Of a stretch of DNA of 48,379 bases, positions 1-10,500 are shown piece after piece. The DNA comes from Saprospiraceae bacterium. Lineage in GTDB: Bacteria > Bacteroidota > Bacteroidia > Chitinophagales > Saprospiraceae. Each line of letters opens with the position of its first letter. Position 1 is the first letter of the stretch. Position numbers and translations under genes: made by a program. The stretch spans positions 1 through 48,379 of the forward strand of contig JADKCC010000031.1 of the NCBI GenBank assembly GCA_016714785.1. Direction: 5' to 3'. The notes under the pieces were generated by a model. It did not search any database. It saw only the letters and a list, made by a program, of their open reading frames with translations, and had not been told where the DNA came from.

Positions 1-486
1 ATGACTCCTGAAGGTATCAAACGTGTAGCCGTATTTTGCATCATCAAAAGTGGCGACCAATATCTCTTGCTCAAACGTGCCAAAATGCCCAATCAAGGCA
101 AGTTTGTGCCAGTAGGTGGTAAAATTGATCCTTACGAATCGCCTATCCAAGCTGTCATACGTGAGACAATGGAAGAAACTGGAATTTCTATCTCGAACCC
201 AAAGTTTTGTGGTGTACTCACAGAGACATCACCCGTAAATTACAATTGGGTAAGTTTTATTTATTGTGTAGAAATTCCTTGGTTACCTGCACCTGTGTGT
301 GATGAAGGTGAACTGTATTGGATACATTCCGACGAATTGAAAGATCTTGATACACCACCTACCGATTGGTATATTTATCAGTATGTAAATGAAGGCAAAC
401 CTTTTGTATTCAGCGCCATTTATGATGCAAATCTCACAATGACATCCATGGTAGATGAATTGTCGGGAGATGAAATTTTAAAGTGA
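1..486 (+). CDS. Nudix hydrolase
   Basis: The 161-residue protein has a complete Nudix box at residues 40-62 (G-x5-E-x7-RE-x2-EE-x-G-I), which binds Mg2+ and positions a nucleoside-diphosphate-linked substrate for hydrolysis. The N-terminal strand (VAVFCIIKSGDQYLLLKR) is typical of the fold. Family members hydrolyse (d)NTPs, nucleotide sugars or related compounds; the substrate cannot be told from the sequence. The ATG sits exactly at the window edge, so a longer N-terminus is possible, but the fold starts normally here. It converges with the Mrr-like gene 33 bp downstream and no terminator is seen between them. Confidence 0.9.
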   Translation: MTPEGIKRVAVFCIIKSGDQYLLLKRAKMPNQGKFVPVGGKIDPYESPIQAVIRETMEETGISISNPKFCGVLTETSPVNYNWVSFIYCVEIPWLPAPVCDEGELYWIHSDELKDLDTPPTDWYIYQYVNEGKPFVFSAIYDANLTMTSMVDELSGDEILK

Positions 487-519
487 TATTTGATTATTGT
501 TAGAAAAACAAACTTAAAT

Positions 520-1386
520 TCAGCTAAATTTGCTAAAATACTTCAAATCAATTTCATATATTGTTTTAGGTTTAAGGCCGAGTTCTACCTTTTCAAACAT
601 TAACACAAGTTTATTTCCATCGACTAATTCGATTGGAGGTGCTCCATCTCTTGATGCTTCTTTTTCTGCTTCTTTTGTAAATGTTCCTGTCGTCATTATA
701 ATTGCTTTCTCCGCTCTTCCTATCATAGCATTTCTAAAATCACCTACTTGAGACCTTGTGACAGACCCTTTATATCTTTTACATTGAAAAATCACTTTGA
801 AACTTACAAAAGGATTAAGTTCTAGAATACCAAATCCATCTATTCCGCCATCATGTGATTTCCCAGTAACTTCAACATTTTCAAATCCGTGCTCCCTCAG
901 TAACTCTTTACAAACATTTTCAAAACCTGAAGGTGATAAGTTTTGCAAAACATCGATTAAACTCTGTTCAGCTTTAAGTTCAATATTTTCAGGTTGTTCT
1001 TCTTCAAGTTCTTCTATTACTTCTTTTTCTGTTTTATTTTTTCTTGCTTTTTGGTTGATTTCAACCCATTTCATGAATATTTTATGGGCAGATTCATAAT
1101 CCAAGGTTGTATTTTGGCCAAGTTCGGTTAACTTCCATGTTCCTCGAGTTGAAGAGTCCAACAGTCCTTCCCAAGTAAGATATTGTCTGGCCCATGCAAC
1201 CTGATTTTGGAATCTATTTGTGCCGGATTTTAAATTTTCATCTAAGAATTCTTCATTCAAATTTAAATTGGCAGCGATTTTATTAGAAACTTCTTTCGGT
1301 TTTCCAGAATAGCCTAATTCTCTTAAAGCATCAAGTAAAGGTCCAAACCATTGAACAAATTCTGCTTGTTTATTTTTTTTTGCCAT
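520..1386 (-). CDS. mrr: Mrr-type restriction endonuclease (type IV-like)
   Basis: The 288-residue protein has an N-terminal winged-helix region of Mrr_N type (about residues 8-110), a charged linker rich in Glu/Lys (about 112-140) and a C-terminal Mrr catalytic domain of the PD-(D/E)XK superfamily. The visible active-site pattern is GGIDG followed by FQCKRYKG, the D...QxK variant typical of Mrr. Mrr proteins cut modified foreign DNA and act alone, without a methyltransferase, which agrees with the absence of one here. No -7 box is evident upstream. The next gene upstream (U32) is on the same strand 39 bp away, so read-through is possible. The specificity is unknown. Confidence 0.85.
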   Translation of the reverse strand: MAKKNKQAEFVQWFGPLLDALRELGYSGKPKEVSNKIAANLNLNEEFLDENLKSGTNRFQNQVAWARQYLTWEGLLDSSTRGTWKLTELGQNTTLDYESAHKIFMKWVEINQKARKNKTEKEVIEELEEEQPENIELKAEQSLIDVLQNLSPSGFENVCKELLREHGFENVEVTGKSHDGGIDGFGILELNPFVSFKVIFQCKRYKGSVTRSQVGDFRNAMIGRAEKAIIMTTGTFTKEAEKEASRDGAPPIELVDGNKLVLMFEKVELGLKPKTIYEIDLKYFSKFS

Positions 1387-1425
1387 TTTATTTTTTTGTT
1401 AAAATTAAACTTAGATACTAAGTAA

Positions 1426-3315
1426 TCACTTCTTCACATATCCCATTTGCTCATCTTCGTCGATGTATTCTAGTTCGGCATCTTTCTCCCAGATTTCCAT
1501 CTCGCAAGGCTTACAGTTAAATTTGAGTTTGTACTCTACTTCTCCATGTTTGAGTGTGAGTGGCTCAGCTATTTTTTCGCCCATGGTAGAACGTTGGAAT
1601 CTAGCACATTTACCTAGTTCGTATTTGACACAATACTTGGTGACCATAACCCTAGATTTACCTGGATCCCATTGCAGTTCGAAGGCTTTTTCTATATCCT
1701 TGACGCCATGACGTTTATAAAAATTCCTTGCCATTTGATTGGACACATTATAGGTAAAATCTAGTTTATCCACAGGATATGGATGATCTGTTTTGACGAT
1801 TGGTTGCGTCTCTCTATGATATTGAGCGATCCGGATTTCTACCAATTGCTCGAGCACTTCTCTTCTGATTTCGTTTACTTTTGATATCGGTAAAAACCAA
1901 TTATCAGTAAAAGTCACGTCGATATTATCTACAATATATACGGTATTTCCCGTTTTTGCCAGATTTTTTTTGATATTGGGAATGACAGATTCAGCACTAT
2001 TGGCCAATGTTTTGTCGCTTATCATCGACATTTCGCTTTGGTGACCATCTTCGTCTATTGCTAACAATCGGAATCCATCTGACGTCTCTGAAAATTGTAA
2101 TTGTACACCGATCTTGCGAATGGCACTTTTCTCTTGCTCCACCATTTTATTAAATTCAGCATCAGAATTCCTATAGATAACCGAGCCTATCTCGATAGAT
2201 TTTGGTGAGTTGAGTACGACCACATCATTGACGATGATATTGATTTGGGCGCCATCTGCTTCTCCATTGGCATTGATAAAGTAAAGTCCATCAGCATTAT
2301 TGAGTTGCTCATAATTTTCTATTACATATCCATTTGCCTTGATTTCCAGTACTTTACCTATATATTGACCTTGAGATTTTGGTGTATCCCAACTACCGAT
2401 TTTCTCTTTGCGATTATTGACAAAATAGTCGGTATATCCACGATTAAAACTTCGGTCCATCTTAGGTTCGAAGTTATAAAAAGTTCTTCCTGATGATGCT
2501 TTTTGGTATTTGTCCGAGTTGGTTTCTAGGAAATCATCTAGTCTTTTTCTTAGATATGATGTATTATTTTTGACATAAACGATGTCTTTGAGTCGGCCTT
2601 CTATCTTGAATGAGCAAATTCCAGCTTCTATCAATGCGGGCAACTGATCGCTCAGGTCGAGATCTTTGATAGACAGTAAATGTGCTGTTTGGATCAATGT
2701 CTTGCCTGTCCCATCTATGAGTTCATAGGGCAGACGGCAGTTTTGGGCACATGACCCACGATTAGCACTGCGCTCACCATTGGCAATACTCATATAACAA
2801 TTTCCACTGAAGGAAACACAAAGCGCTCCCGAAACAAAAAATTCCAACTCTACATCTGTGGCCTCATGAATTTCTTTAACTTGGTCGAGATTGAGTTCAC
2901 GCGCTAGCACCACTCTTTTGATACCAGCATCTTTGAGAAATTTCACATGTTTAGGGTCTCGATTATTGGCTTGTGTACTAGCATGAAGCACGATAGGCGG
3001 CAGGTCCATCTCAAGTATGGCCATGTCTTGGATAATGATGGCATCCACACCGATATCATAAAGCTTGTAGATCATGTCTCTACAAGTTTTCAGTTCGTCG
3101 TCATACAAGATCGTATTGACCACAACAAAAACCTGTGCTTTAAATAAGTGTGCATATCTCACCATTTCTGCGATGTCATTGAGAGAATTGGTCGCATTGG
3201 TACGTGCACCAAATAGCGGTGCGCCAATATAAACAGCATCTGCACCTGCATTGATAGCAGCGATACCTTGTATCAGGTTTTTGGCAGGCGCAAGGATTTC
3301 TATTTTTTGTTTCAT
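1426..3315 (-). CDS. U32 family protein, RlhA/YegQ-like (RNA hydroxylation type)
   Basis: The protein has 629 residues from the chosen start. It opens with the U32 signature (KIEILAPAKN, then NAGADAVYIGAP) and contains the conserved cysteine cluster C-x6-C ... C-x3-C around GNCYMSIANG and SCAQNC. A second cysteine-rich segment lies near the C-terminus (KYCVKYELGKC and FNCKPCEM), as in long U32 proteins. E. coli U32 members (RlhA, TrhP) are needed for hydroxylation of rRNA or tRNA bases; the 'peptidase' name is historical. Length and the extra C-terminal domain resemble RlhA-type proteins, but I cannot assign the exact target. An in-frame ATG at 3345 was rejected because the -7 box at 3343-3350 overlaps it; the ATG at 3315 gives a short leader. 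Confidence 0.88.
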   Translation of the reverse strand: MKQKIEILAPAKNLIQGIAAINAGADAVYIGAPLFGARTNATNSLNDIAEMVRYAHLFKAQVFVVVNTILYDDELKTCRDMIYKLYDIGVDAIIIQDMAILEMDLPPIVLHASTQANNRDPKHVKFLKDAGIKRVVLARELNLDQVKEIHEATDVELEFFVSGALCVSFSGNCYMSIANGERSANRGSCAQNCRLPYELIDGTGKTLIQTAHLLSIKDLDLSDQLPALIEAGICSFKIEGRLKDIVYVKNNTSYLRKRLDDFLETNSDKYQKASSGRTFYNFEPKMDRSFNRGYTDYFVNNRKEKIGSWDTPKSQGQYIGKVLEIKANGYVIENYEQLNNADGLYFINANGEADGAQINIIVNDVVVLNSPKSIEIGSVIYRNSDAEFNKMVEQEKSAIRKIGVQLQFSETSDGFRLLAIDEDGHQSEMSMISDKTLANSAESVIPNIKKNLAKTGNTVYIVDNIDVTFTDNWFLPISKVNEIRREVLEQLVEIRIAQYHRETQPIVKTDHPYPVDKLDFTYNVSNQMARNFYKRHGVKDIEKAFELQWDPGKSRVMVTKYCVKYELGKCARFQRSTMGEKIAEPLTLKHGEVEYKLKFNCKPCEMEIWEKDAELEYIDEDEQMGYVKK

Positions 3316-3342
3316 AAATGGATCTGAATGTATAAAATGCTG

Positions 3343-3350
3343 CAAAGATA
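3343..3350 (-). promoter_or_regulatory. Bacteroidota -7 element for the U32 gene
   Basis: The minus strand reads TATCTTTG, a full match to TAnnTTTG, the -7 element recognised by the Bacteroidota housekeeping sigma factor. It lies 27 nt upstream of the ATG at 3315 and rules out the longer start. No clear -33 TTG is seen. Confidence 0.6.
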
Positions 3351-3396
3351 AGGATAGTAAATAACTTTGGCTATCTGTATTTCATTACTTCAAGAT

Positions 3397-4011
3397 TCAA
3401 AAGTCAAAATCTTTAGATTGTTCATCTATTTTAAATGACAAACAGCGGTTGAAATTCGGGGTATTATAGATACAAATGTTGTTTATTGTTGCTTTTTTAG
3501 ATTCTTTTTTTTCTAAAATACCAAAAGTACCTTTTGTTCTAATATATCCCAAATCTTTGGGCAATTCAAAAAATATAGTGTCACCTTTGATTACATATTT
3601 TCCCCACGAGTGTTCAGCACCAAAACAGTAACTAGAGACTTTTAACACATTATTTGCACGAATTTTTAAGTATGTACGGCAATTTGCGGTACCAGTGTAC
3701 GCAGCAACTATTAGATTTTTAGATTCAAATTTTTCCCAGTTTACTAGGCCATCTGGATAAAATAAAGTAGTTAAGAGCAAAGGAATGATGATCAATAGTA
3801 TTTTTACCTTTGGTTTTGATGTTGTGTCAGCAATAAGGTATTTTAATATTAGGAATAAAGCATAAAGACTTAAAAATATCCAAATCAGAACGTTTGCCAA
3901 TGTTAGAAAAAATCCAAATTTGCCTAATAAAATATCAATGAAATATTTAAAAAACCAACTAGTAAAAAAAATAATGAATAAAATATTTTGCCATTTGAAT
4001 TTCATAAACAT
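3397..4011 (-). CDS. Hypothetical membrane protein (three N-terminal TM segments)
   Basis: I do not recognise this 204-residue protein. The N-terminal half has three hydrophobic segments (about residues 8-28, 32-62 and 70-88), followed by a soluble domain of about 115 residues probably facing the periplasm. The latter contains Cys residues in NCRTYLKIRANN and SSYCFG. The start codon abuts the stop of the upstream AAA/PD-(D/E)XK gene with no spacer (TAG then ATG), so the two are probably co-transcribed. Whether they work together is unknown. Confidence 0.6.
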   Translation of the reverse strand: MFMKFKWQNILFIIFFTSWFFKYFIDILLGKFGFFLTLANVLIWIFLSLYALFLILKYLIADTTSKPKVKILLIIIPLLLTTLFYPDGLVNWEKFESKNLIVAAYTGTANCRTYLKIRANNVLKVSSYCFGAEHSWGKYVIKGDTIFFELPKDLGYIRTKGTFGILEKKESKKATINNICIYNTPNFNRCLSFKIDEQSKDFDF

Positions 4012-5544
4012 CTACCGTACTTTCTCCCAAATCAAATCATCCACTTCTCTTTGTTCACTAATAAAATTAATTCCAATATGGTGTATTGGTTTGCCAGAAT
4101 TTTGGAATCTTTCCGTATATGCTTTACTTTCTATTTGTTGGATGGCTTCTTCAGCAGATTTGTCGAGTTTGAATTCTAGACAAAAAATCTGATCTTCATA
4201 AATGATGACTGCATCGGCTCTTCCTTTTTGGGTTTGCACTTCACTAAAAATATATACACCCAACAGCGAAAACAATAAATGGACCAAAGCATGATAAAAT
4301 TTTTCTTTTTCTTCCATCCAAAGACTGTATGGTATATGGGCAAAAGCTTGGTTAATTGCTGATTTTAATAATTCTTCATCGTGTGAATAAAGCGATTTTA
4401 ACAAGTCTTGCAAAATGTTGGTTGCTGAAATAACATCAGAATTGATATAGGTATCTGCAAGGTTGCGTAGATATGATTCACGGACTTCAATATTCGGGAA
4501 GCTAAGCACGTAGCTATTCAAAATATCTTCTTTGATGATGGTCAGATATCCAGTCTGAAACAAAACGGGTATGATCTTAAGATTTTCAATATCAAAATTG
4601 CCTACATCAGCGGTATGAATACTTACTTCATCGAATTTATAAAAATGATTTTGTCTACACATTTTCATCAGGAAGGAAGGCGTGCCAGATGTGTACCAAA
4701 AGTTCTGAAATTTGCCTTTATTGTGGAAAAAACTCAATAAAGAAAATGGGTTATAGACTGTATCGCCATCCATATCCCACCTATAGCCATTGTACCATTC
4801 TTTAATTTTTTCTTTGTCATAAAGTTCTAATTCTTCCACAAAGTTTGCTTCCAATTCTTTTTGGCTGATCCCGCAGATTTCGTTAAAACTAGGATGCATG
4901 GTAAGGTCCGTCAAATTATTTAAATCAGAAAAAATACTGACCTTCGTAAACTTACTAACACCTGTGATAAAAACTAATTTCAAATGTGGCTCTGCATCTT
5001 TCAGAATTGAGTAAAATGTTTTCATCACTTTTCTATTTTCCAGCGCTTCATGAAGACTTTCTTTGTCAAGATAATCTATGATGGGTTTGTCATATTCATC
5101 TAAGAGAATGACAACTTCTTTTTCATATTTTTTATGCATTTTTTTAATCAACTCAAGAAACATATTGCCTACATCTTGAGCATGTGATTGAATATAGATT
5201 TCATTATTTCCCGCGATATTAGTGAGTTCATTTGAAATAGCTTGTTGCAATCCCATTGTTCTGTAACCTATATTTGAAAATGAAATACGAATCACAGGAT
5301 ATTCTTCAAATGCCCATTTGTCATAAATGTACAATCCTTTAAATAGCTCTTTTTGTCCTTTGAATATTGATTCTAAGGTGCTGATAAACAATGATTTCCC
5401 AAATCTTCTAGGTTTAGAAAGGAAATTGTATTTAGAAGTGATGATAATATCTAAGGCATACATCGTTTTATCGACATAGATCTTTCCTTCATTAATGATA
5501 GATGGGAAATCTTGTTGACCTACAGGATATAAACGTTGTTGCAT
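4012..5544 (-). CDS. AAA-ATPase-like protein with C-terminal PD-(D/E)XK nuclease domain (DUF1703 type)
   Basis: This 510-residue protein belongs to the AAA-like/PDDEXK_9 family common in Bacteroidota and anaerobes. The N-terminus has the family opening (LYPVGQQDFPSIINEG), a Walker A-like motif KPRRFGKS at residues 44-51 and a Walker B LLDEYDKP near 147-154. The C-terminal domain carries GRADAVI ... CLEFK, the D...ExK core of a nuclease fold. The function is not established; roles in defence or mobile DNA have been proposed. The upstream in-frame ATG at 5571 was rejected because the -7 box at 5561-5568 lies inside that extension. It overlaps nothing but abuts the small membrane protein downstream. 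Confidence 0.88.
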   Translation of the reverse strand: MQQRLYPVGQQDFPSIINEGKIYVDKTMYALDIIITSKYNFLSKPRRFGKSLFISTLESIFKGQKELFKGLYIYDKWAFEEYPVIRISFSNIGYRTMGLQQAISNELTNIAGNNEIYIQSHAQDVGNMFLELIKKMHKKYEKEVVILLDEYDKPIIDYLDKESLHEALENRKVMKTFYSILKDAEPHLKLVFITGVSKFTKVSIFSDLNNLTDLTMHPSFNEICGISQKELEANFVEELELYDKEKIKEWYNGYRWDMDGDTVYNPFSLLSFFHNKGKFQNFWYTSGTPSFLMKMCRQNHFYKFDEVSIHTADVGNFDIENLKIIPVLFQTGYLTIIKEDILNSYVLSFPNIEVRESYLRNLADTYINSDVISATNILQDLLKSLYSHDEELLKSAINQAFAHIPYSLWMEEKEKFYHALVHLLFSLLGVYIFSEVQTQKGRADAVIIYEDQIFCLEFKLDKSAEEAIQQIESKAYTERFQNSGKPIHHIGINFISEQREVDDLIWEKVR

Positions 5545-5560
5545 ACGAATTTTGTTTGTG

Positions 5561-5568
5561 CAAAGATA
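5561..5568 (-). promoter_or_regulatory. Bacteroidota -7 element for the AAA/PD-(D/E)XK gene
   Basis: The minus strand reads TATCTTTG, 16 nt upstream of the ATG at 5544. It decides the start codon. No -33 element is evident. Confidence 0.6.
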
Positions 5569-5726
5569 CAAGAATTATGCTGATTGGTAAAAATTAAAAA
5601 TGGAATGCGCTATTCAAATTTTCAATATCTTTTTACGAGCAACTTCAGATTTTTAATGACTCAAATGTACATTTAAATACTTTATTTTACAAACATTCTT
5701 ACTTTTACACCATAATCATCCAATTC

Positions 5727-6893
5727 ATGACAGCACAATCTTTAAAATCTCATTTCCTACTCAATGAAGACATTACTTTTTTGAATTTTGGTTCTTTCGG
5801 CGCATGTCCAAAACCAATTTTCGAAAGGTATCAGGCATTTCAACTAGAGATGGAGCGAGATCCGGTCCAGTTTATTACAGTCAGAGTTGCCCAATATCTC
5901 AAAAAATCTAGGGAAGCATTGGCCTCTTACATTTCTTGTGATACCGACGATTTGGTCATGGTACTCAATCCTTCTTACGCAGTTAATACCATAGCCAAAA
6001 GCATTAAGATGCAAGCAGGCGATGAAATATTGACCACTGATCTAGAGTATGGCGCTTGTGACCGCACTTGGAAATTTGTTTGTGGTCAAGTAGGTGCTAA
6101 ATATATTCGCCAACTGATCCAATTGCCATTAGTAGATGCAAAATCTTTTGTCGATAATCTTTTTGCAGGCGTGACTGAGCGTACTAGGCTAATTTTTATC
6201 AGCCACATAACGAGCACCACTGCATTGATTCTTCCTGTTGAAGAGGTCGCAGCTAGAGCAAAGGCATTGGGCATTCCTGTTTTTGTAGATGGCGCGCACG
6301 TACCAGGTCATATTCCGTTGGATTTGAATGCTTTGGATGTGGAATACTACACAGGGGCTTGTCACAAATGGATGATGACACCCAAGGGTTCTTCATTTAT
6401 GTATGTCAAAAAATCTTTACAACATGATATCAAACCTTTGGTAGTCAGTTGGGGATACGAAGCGCTATTTCCATCGCATTCTACCTTTTTGGATTGGCAT
6501 TCGCTCAATGGTACGCGCGATTACACGGCTAGTTTGTGTATAGCTGATGCTATTGATTTTATGGAAACTCATGACTGGACAAATGTAGCAAGGCAATCAC
6601 GCGAACTAGTGAAATCTTATGCGCACACATTTTCGGAGCTACTTGCTAGTCCTTTGTTAGCTCCATTAAATGATGATTTTATTGGACAGATGTTAAGTAT
6701 AGGAATCAAAACACCTGATCCTGAACGACTATATCGCACCTTTGTAGATGAATATAAGATCGAAATTCCCGTAATGCGACATGATGACAAAGTCTATCTG
6801 AGATATTCCATCAATGGATTTAATACTGCTGAAGATTTGGAAGTATTGATGGCAGCGATCAAGGATTTGAAGATGAAGGGAATTTTATTGTAA
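5727..6893 (+). CDS. Class V aminotransferase-fold PLP enzyme (isopenicillin N epimerase-like)
   Basis: This 388-residue fold-type I PLP enzyme begins with FLNFGSFGACPKP, the N-terminal signature of the isopenicillin N epimerase/EgtE-like branch of class V aminotransferases. The PLP-contacting Asp and following His appear in VFVDGAHVPG (D188, H191) and the Schiff-base lysine is K214 in GACHKWMMTPKG. Relatives include cysteine desulfurase-like, epimerase and C-S lyase enzymes, so the reaction is open. The gene is divergent from the AAA gene (182 bp apart) and converges on the GNAT gene with only 4 bp between the stop codons. Confidence 0.87.
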   Translation: MTAQSLKSHFLLNEDITFLNFGSFGACPKPIFERYQAFQLEMERDPVQFITVRVAQYLKKSREALASYISCDTDDLVMVLNPSYAVNTIAKSIKMQAGDEILTTDLEYGACDRTWKFVCGQVGAKYIRQLIQLPLVDAKSFVDNLFAGVTERTRLIFISHITSTTALILPVEEVAARAKALGIPVFVDGAHVPGHIPLDLNALDVEYYTGACHKWMMTPKGSSFMYVKKSLQHDIKPLVVSWGYEALFPSHSTFLDWHSLNGTRDYTASLCIADAIDFMETHDWTNVARQSRELVKSYAHTFSELLASPLLAPLNDDFIGQMLSIGIKTPDPERLYRTFVDEYKIEIPVMRHDDKVYLRYSINGFNTAEDLEVLMAAIKDLKMKGILL

Positions 6894-6897
6894 GTTG

Positions 6898-7380
6898 TTA
6901 TTTTATTATTGGGTTTGTTAGTATTTTTTCTAATCGTACATTGATTAAACTTGATTCTGCATTGATAAAAGTGGTGGAAGACACTTGATATCCATGTTTT
7001 ATATAGAATGGTATAGCTGATTCGCGTGCTTCAATGAATAATTGAAATAAACCCTGTGAACGGGATTGGTTTTCAAAATAAGAGATAAGAGTGCTTCCAT
7101 ATCCTTTGCCCTGTACTGATGGGTCAATGGCAACTTGTCTCATTTGTGACCATTGGCCAATTTTTCTTATCAGGCAACAACCAATCATTACAGCTGATTC
7201 ATTAAGATACAAGCCGACATGTACATCATTTTTTTCAGATTCCAACTGTTCGATGGTGTAAGGTAGTAGCCCATTTCGTAGTACATTTGTGCGAAGTAAA
7301 AGCATTTCTTGATAGGCATCTCCTACTTGGAAGGGGATAATAGTACAAGTTAAATTCGATGTATTTTGACGTGATGACAT
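6898..7380 (-). CDS. GNAT family N-acetyltransferase
   Basis: This 160-residue acetyl-CoA-dependent acyltransferase shows GNAT motif A as RQVAIDPSVQGKGYGSTLI (the Q-x-x-G-x-G/A acetyl-CoA pyrophosphate loop) and motif B as AIPFYIKHGY. The N-terminus (LLLRTNVLRNGLLP) resembles the ElaA/YitI-like group. The acceptor is unknown. The -7 box ends only 5 nt before the ATG, suggesting a very short or absent leader. Confidence 0.85.
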   Translation of the reverse strand: MSSRQNTSNLTCTIIPFQVGDAYQEMLLLRTNVLRNGLLPYTIEQLESEKNDVHVGLYLNESAVMIGCCLIRKIGQWSQMRQVAIDPSVQGKGYGSTLISYFENQSRSQGLFQLFIEARESAIPFYIKHGYQVSSTTFINAESSLINVRLEKILTNPIIK

Positions 7381-7385
7381 GGAGT

Positions 7386-7393
7386 CAAAGGTA
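7386..7393 (-). promoter_or_regulatory. Bacteroidota -7 element for the GNAT gene
   Basis: The minus strand reads TACCTTTG, 5 nt before the start codon, so transcription would begin at or next to the ATG. Confidence 0.55.
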
Positions 7394-7553
7394 GAATATT
7401 TTTGTAAAAGACATATATACTTCCTATACTGTTTTTAAAATCTAAATGAACGGAACAAAAATCTTAAGTCATCTTTTAGAAGCAAAGAAAATGTTCGGCA
7501 CACTTTTAGCTATATATTTTAATTGATTACTTCATTAAAATTTTTGGTAAGTC

Positions 7554-10500
7554 ATGGCACGTATCTTCATTATTTTAATACTTACAACTTCATTTTATTT
7601 ATCACAAGCGCAAGAACTTAAGTGGATTTATAAAATAGGAGGTGTAAACGCTGATTATGGCAATGGACTCGCAAGAGATGCAGATCAAAATATCTACGAT
7701 ATTACTAATATAATGGGAACAGTTTCAGTGGCCCCGATGTTATCTTATGTCTCTCGTGGAGAAGAGGATATACTCATCAGAAAGAGTACATCTTTAGGCA
7801 TTTTGCAATGGGTGCGGCAAATAGGCGGCGTGCAGCAAGATATTGCTTACGATATTGCCGTCGATGACGATGACAATATTTTTGTGGTGGGTACATTTAT
7901 TGATACACTTTATATGGGAAATGATGTGCTCTTAATTGGCTCACCTAATAAAGTGCAATCCTTTGTGCTGAAATTGAGTACAGCAGGTACCATGCTTTGG
8001 GTCAAAAAACTCGAATCTACGGTTTCTATTACTGCTAAATGTGTTACTGCCGGTAAATCCGATGAGTTAGTAGTATCTGGTACTTTTGAAGGCAATGCGA
8101 CTTTTGGTGTTGGGTTTCCAGCATTTAGTGAAGGAGGCAGTGATATATTTATTTTAAAACTGGATGGGACATCTGGCAATCCAGATCTTGTAAGAAGAAT
8201 AGGTGGAGTGGATCATGAGTACGTGAATCAACATGCAAGGGATCAATTGAACAATATTTATCTCATTGGTGATTTTCGAGCGCAGTTGGATTTAGATCCA
8301 GGCTTAGGAACTTTTATGGTTAATTCTAATGGACAAACAGATGCCTTTTTGGTAAAACTGTCGTCTTCAGGTGCATTTCAATGGGGTAAAACTTATGGTA
8401 GTATAGGGATAGATATCGGGACTACTTTGACAACAGATGTGAATAATAATGTAATTATTGCTGGCAGATTTTCTGACAATATATCTTTTGGAAACACTTC
8501 TCAAAAATTACAATCAAAAGGAGGTTTTGATATATTTTGCGCCAAAATAGATCCTTTAGGAAGCACTGTTTGGGTTAATAGTTATGGTGATGTTCAAAAT
8601 GACCAACCAACATGTATCACTACCAATAAAAATGGAGTTATTTATTTAGGAGGTATGTTTAGGGGACAAGTTGATTTTGATCCATCCATAGGATATAATA
8701 ATAGCTCTGAATCCAATGGAGGGGCAGATGTTTTTATAGCCATTTACAATCAAGATGGTAGTTACAACGACCATTTTTCTTTGGGTGGTATCGCCAATGA
8801 CCAATTGGCTGATTTAGTACTTAAGTCCAATGGTGATTTGATTTCCAATGGTGGATTTGGTGCTATTGCAGACTTTGATCCCACATCATCTGAAGTAAAC
8901 ATTTTTTCTAATGGCGGTTTGGATGCCTTTATGTGGAATACTTTCGTTTGTGTTAACCCATATCTGAAAGCTTTTCATGCAGAGAAATCAATCCTTTGTC
9001 CGGGAGAAAGAGTATTAATTCAAATCGATGAGGGATATCTTAATGATGCCACTCAATGGTCATGGCAGAGAGATAGTTGCAACAGTATTACCTTTGCAAG
9101 TGGTGATTTTCTAAATATAGATGTTCCAAACAATACAACCTTTCTACTTAAAGGATTTGGGGGATGTGTAAAGAATGATCCTTGCAAAAAGATTGATATC
9201 AAGGTATTTAAAGATAGTTTAATCTATCAATCGTTGGAGTTATGTCAGGGAGATACCGCTTTTGTTGGGGATAATGTTTACACATCAGAAGGTGTTTTTA
9301 TTGACTCTTTATCATCTGTTTCTGGGTGTGACAGTGTGGTAGTAACAGAAATTGCAGTTAGGCCAACCTACAATTTTAGTCAGTCTGTTCAAATTTGCAA
9401 TGGGGATACTGTAAAGGTAGGTGATTTTATTTATACGTTGGCAGGTTCTTATGTCTCGCCGCTAACTTCTATTTATGGTTGCGATAGTATCATTCGCACC
9501 ACTATTACAGTCTTGCCTTCGGTTATTGAAAATATAGAAGCAATCCTATGCAAAGGCGATTCGGTCAAAATATCTAATGTGATATATAAAAATGCCGGTA
9601 CATATATCCAGACATCGACAGGAAGCAACGGCTGTGAAGATGTACTAATTATAAAAATAGGTGTGCTTGAGACAAATTTTATAAATATTACTTCTATTTG
9701 TCGTGGAGATAGCCTCAAAGTAGGAAATAGTATTTACAAATCTTCTGGGACATTTACTGATCGGCTTGTTTCAAGTTTTGGGTGCGATAGTATAATTACG
9801 ACTATTCTCACATTAAGAAATACATCAGAGTTTTCTCAAGAAATAGCATTTTGTGAAGGCGATAGCATAATAGTTGGTCATGTTATTCATAAGCACACAG
9901 GAAATTTCATCGATACGCTCACTAATATTATGGGTTGTGATAGCATCGTATTTACGGATGTAAGAGTCTATCCTATACCTATGCCAGTTACACAAGATAT
10001 TCGTGTGTGTGAGGGAAGTGATGTCGCTGTAGGTTTGAATAATTACACTATTTCTGGAAACTATATTGACACCCTAGTTAGCTTTTATGGCTGTGATAGT
10101 ATCGTTCATACCAACCTTACGGTAGATCCGAAGTTTTATAATCTAATTGTTGTGATGTGCGAAAGAGACACGATTACCATTGCTGGTCAATCATTTGATA
10201 AAAGTGGTAAATATGAATTACTATTTAAAAATGTGTTTGATTGTGATAGTATAGTATTGTTAGATTTGGTAGTAAATCCTATCTTAAGAACGACTCAGTC
10301 GCATATTATTTGTCCAGGCGATATTATAAATGTTGGTGCTAATACTTATGGGCAATCAGGAACTTATATTGATACACTTGCAGCTTTAACTGGTTGTGAT
10401 AGTGTAGTAACGACCATTATAAAGTATAATCATGTACAAAAAGACTTTCTTTTTGAGATATGTAAAGGTGAGTCGATTACTGTTAATAATAAAATTTATA

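Noticed and set aside
3315..3345. Longer N-terminus of the U32 protein
   Set aside because: The -7 box at 3343-3350 overlaps that start codon.
5544..5571. Longer N-terminus of the AAA/PD-(D/E)XK protein
   Set aside because: The promoter element lies within the extension.
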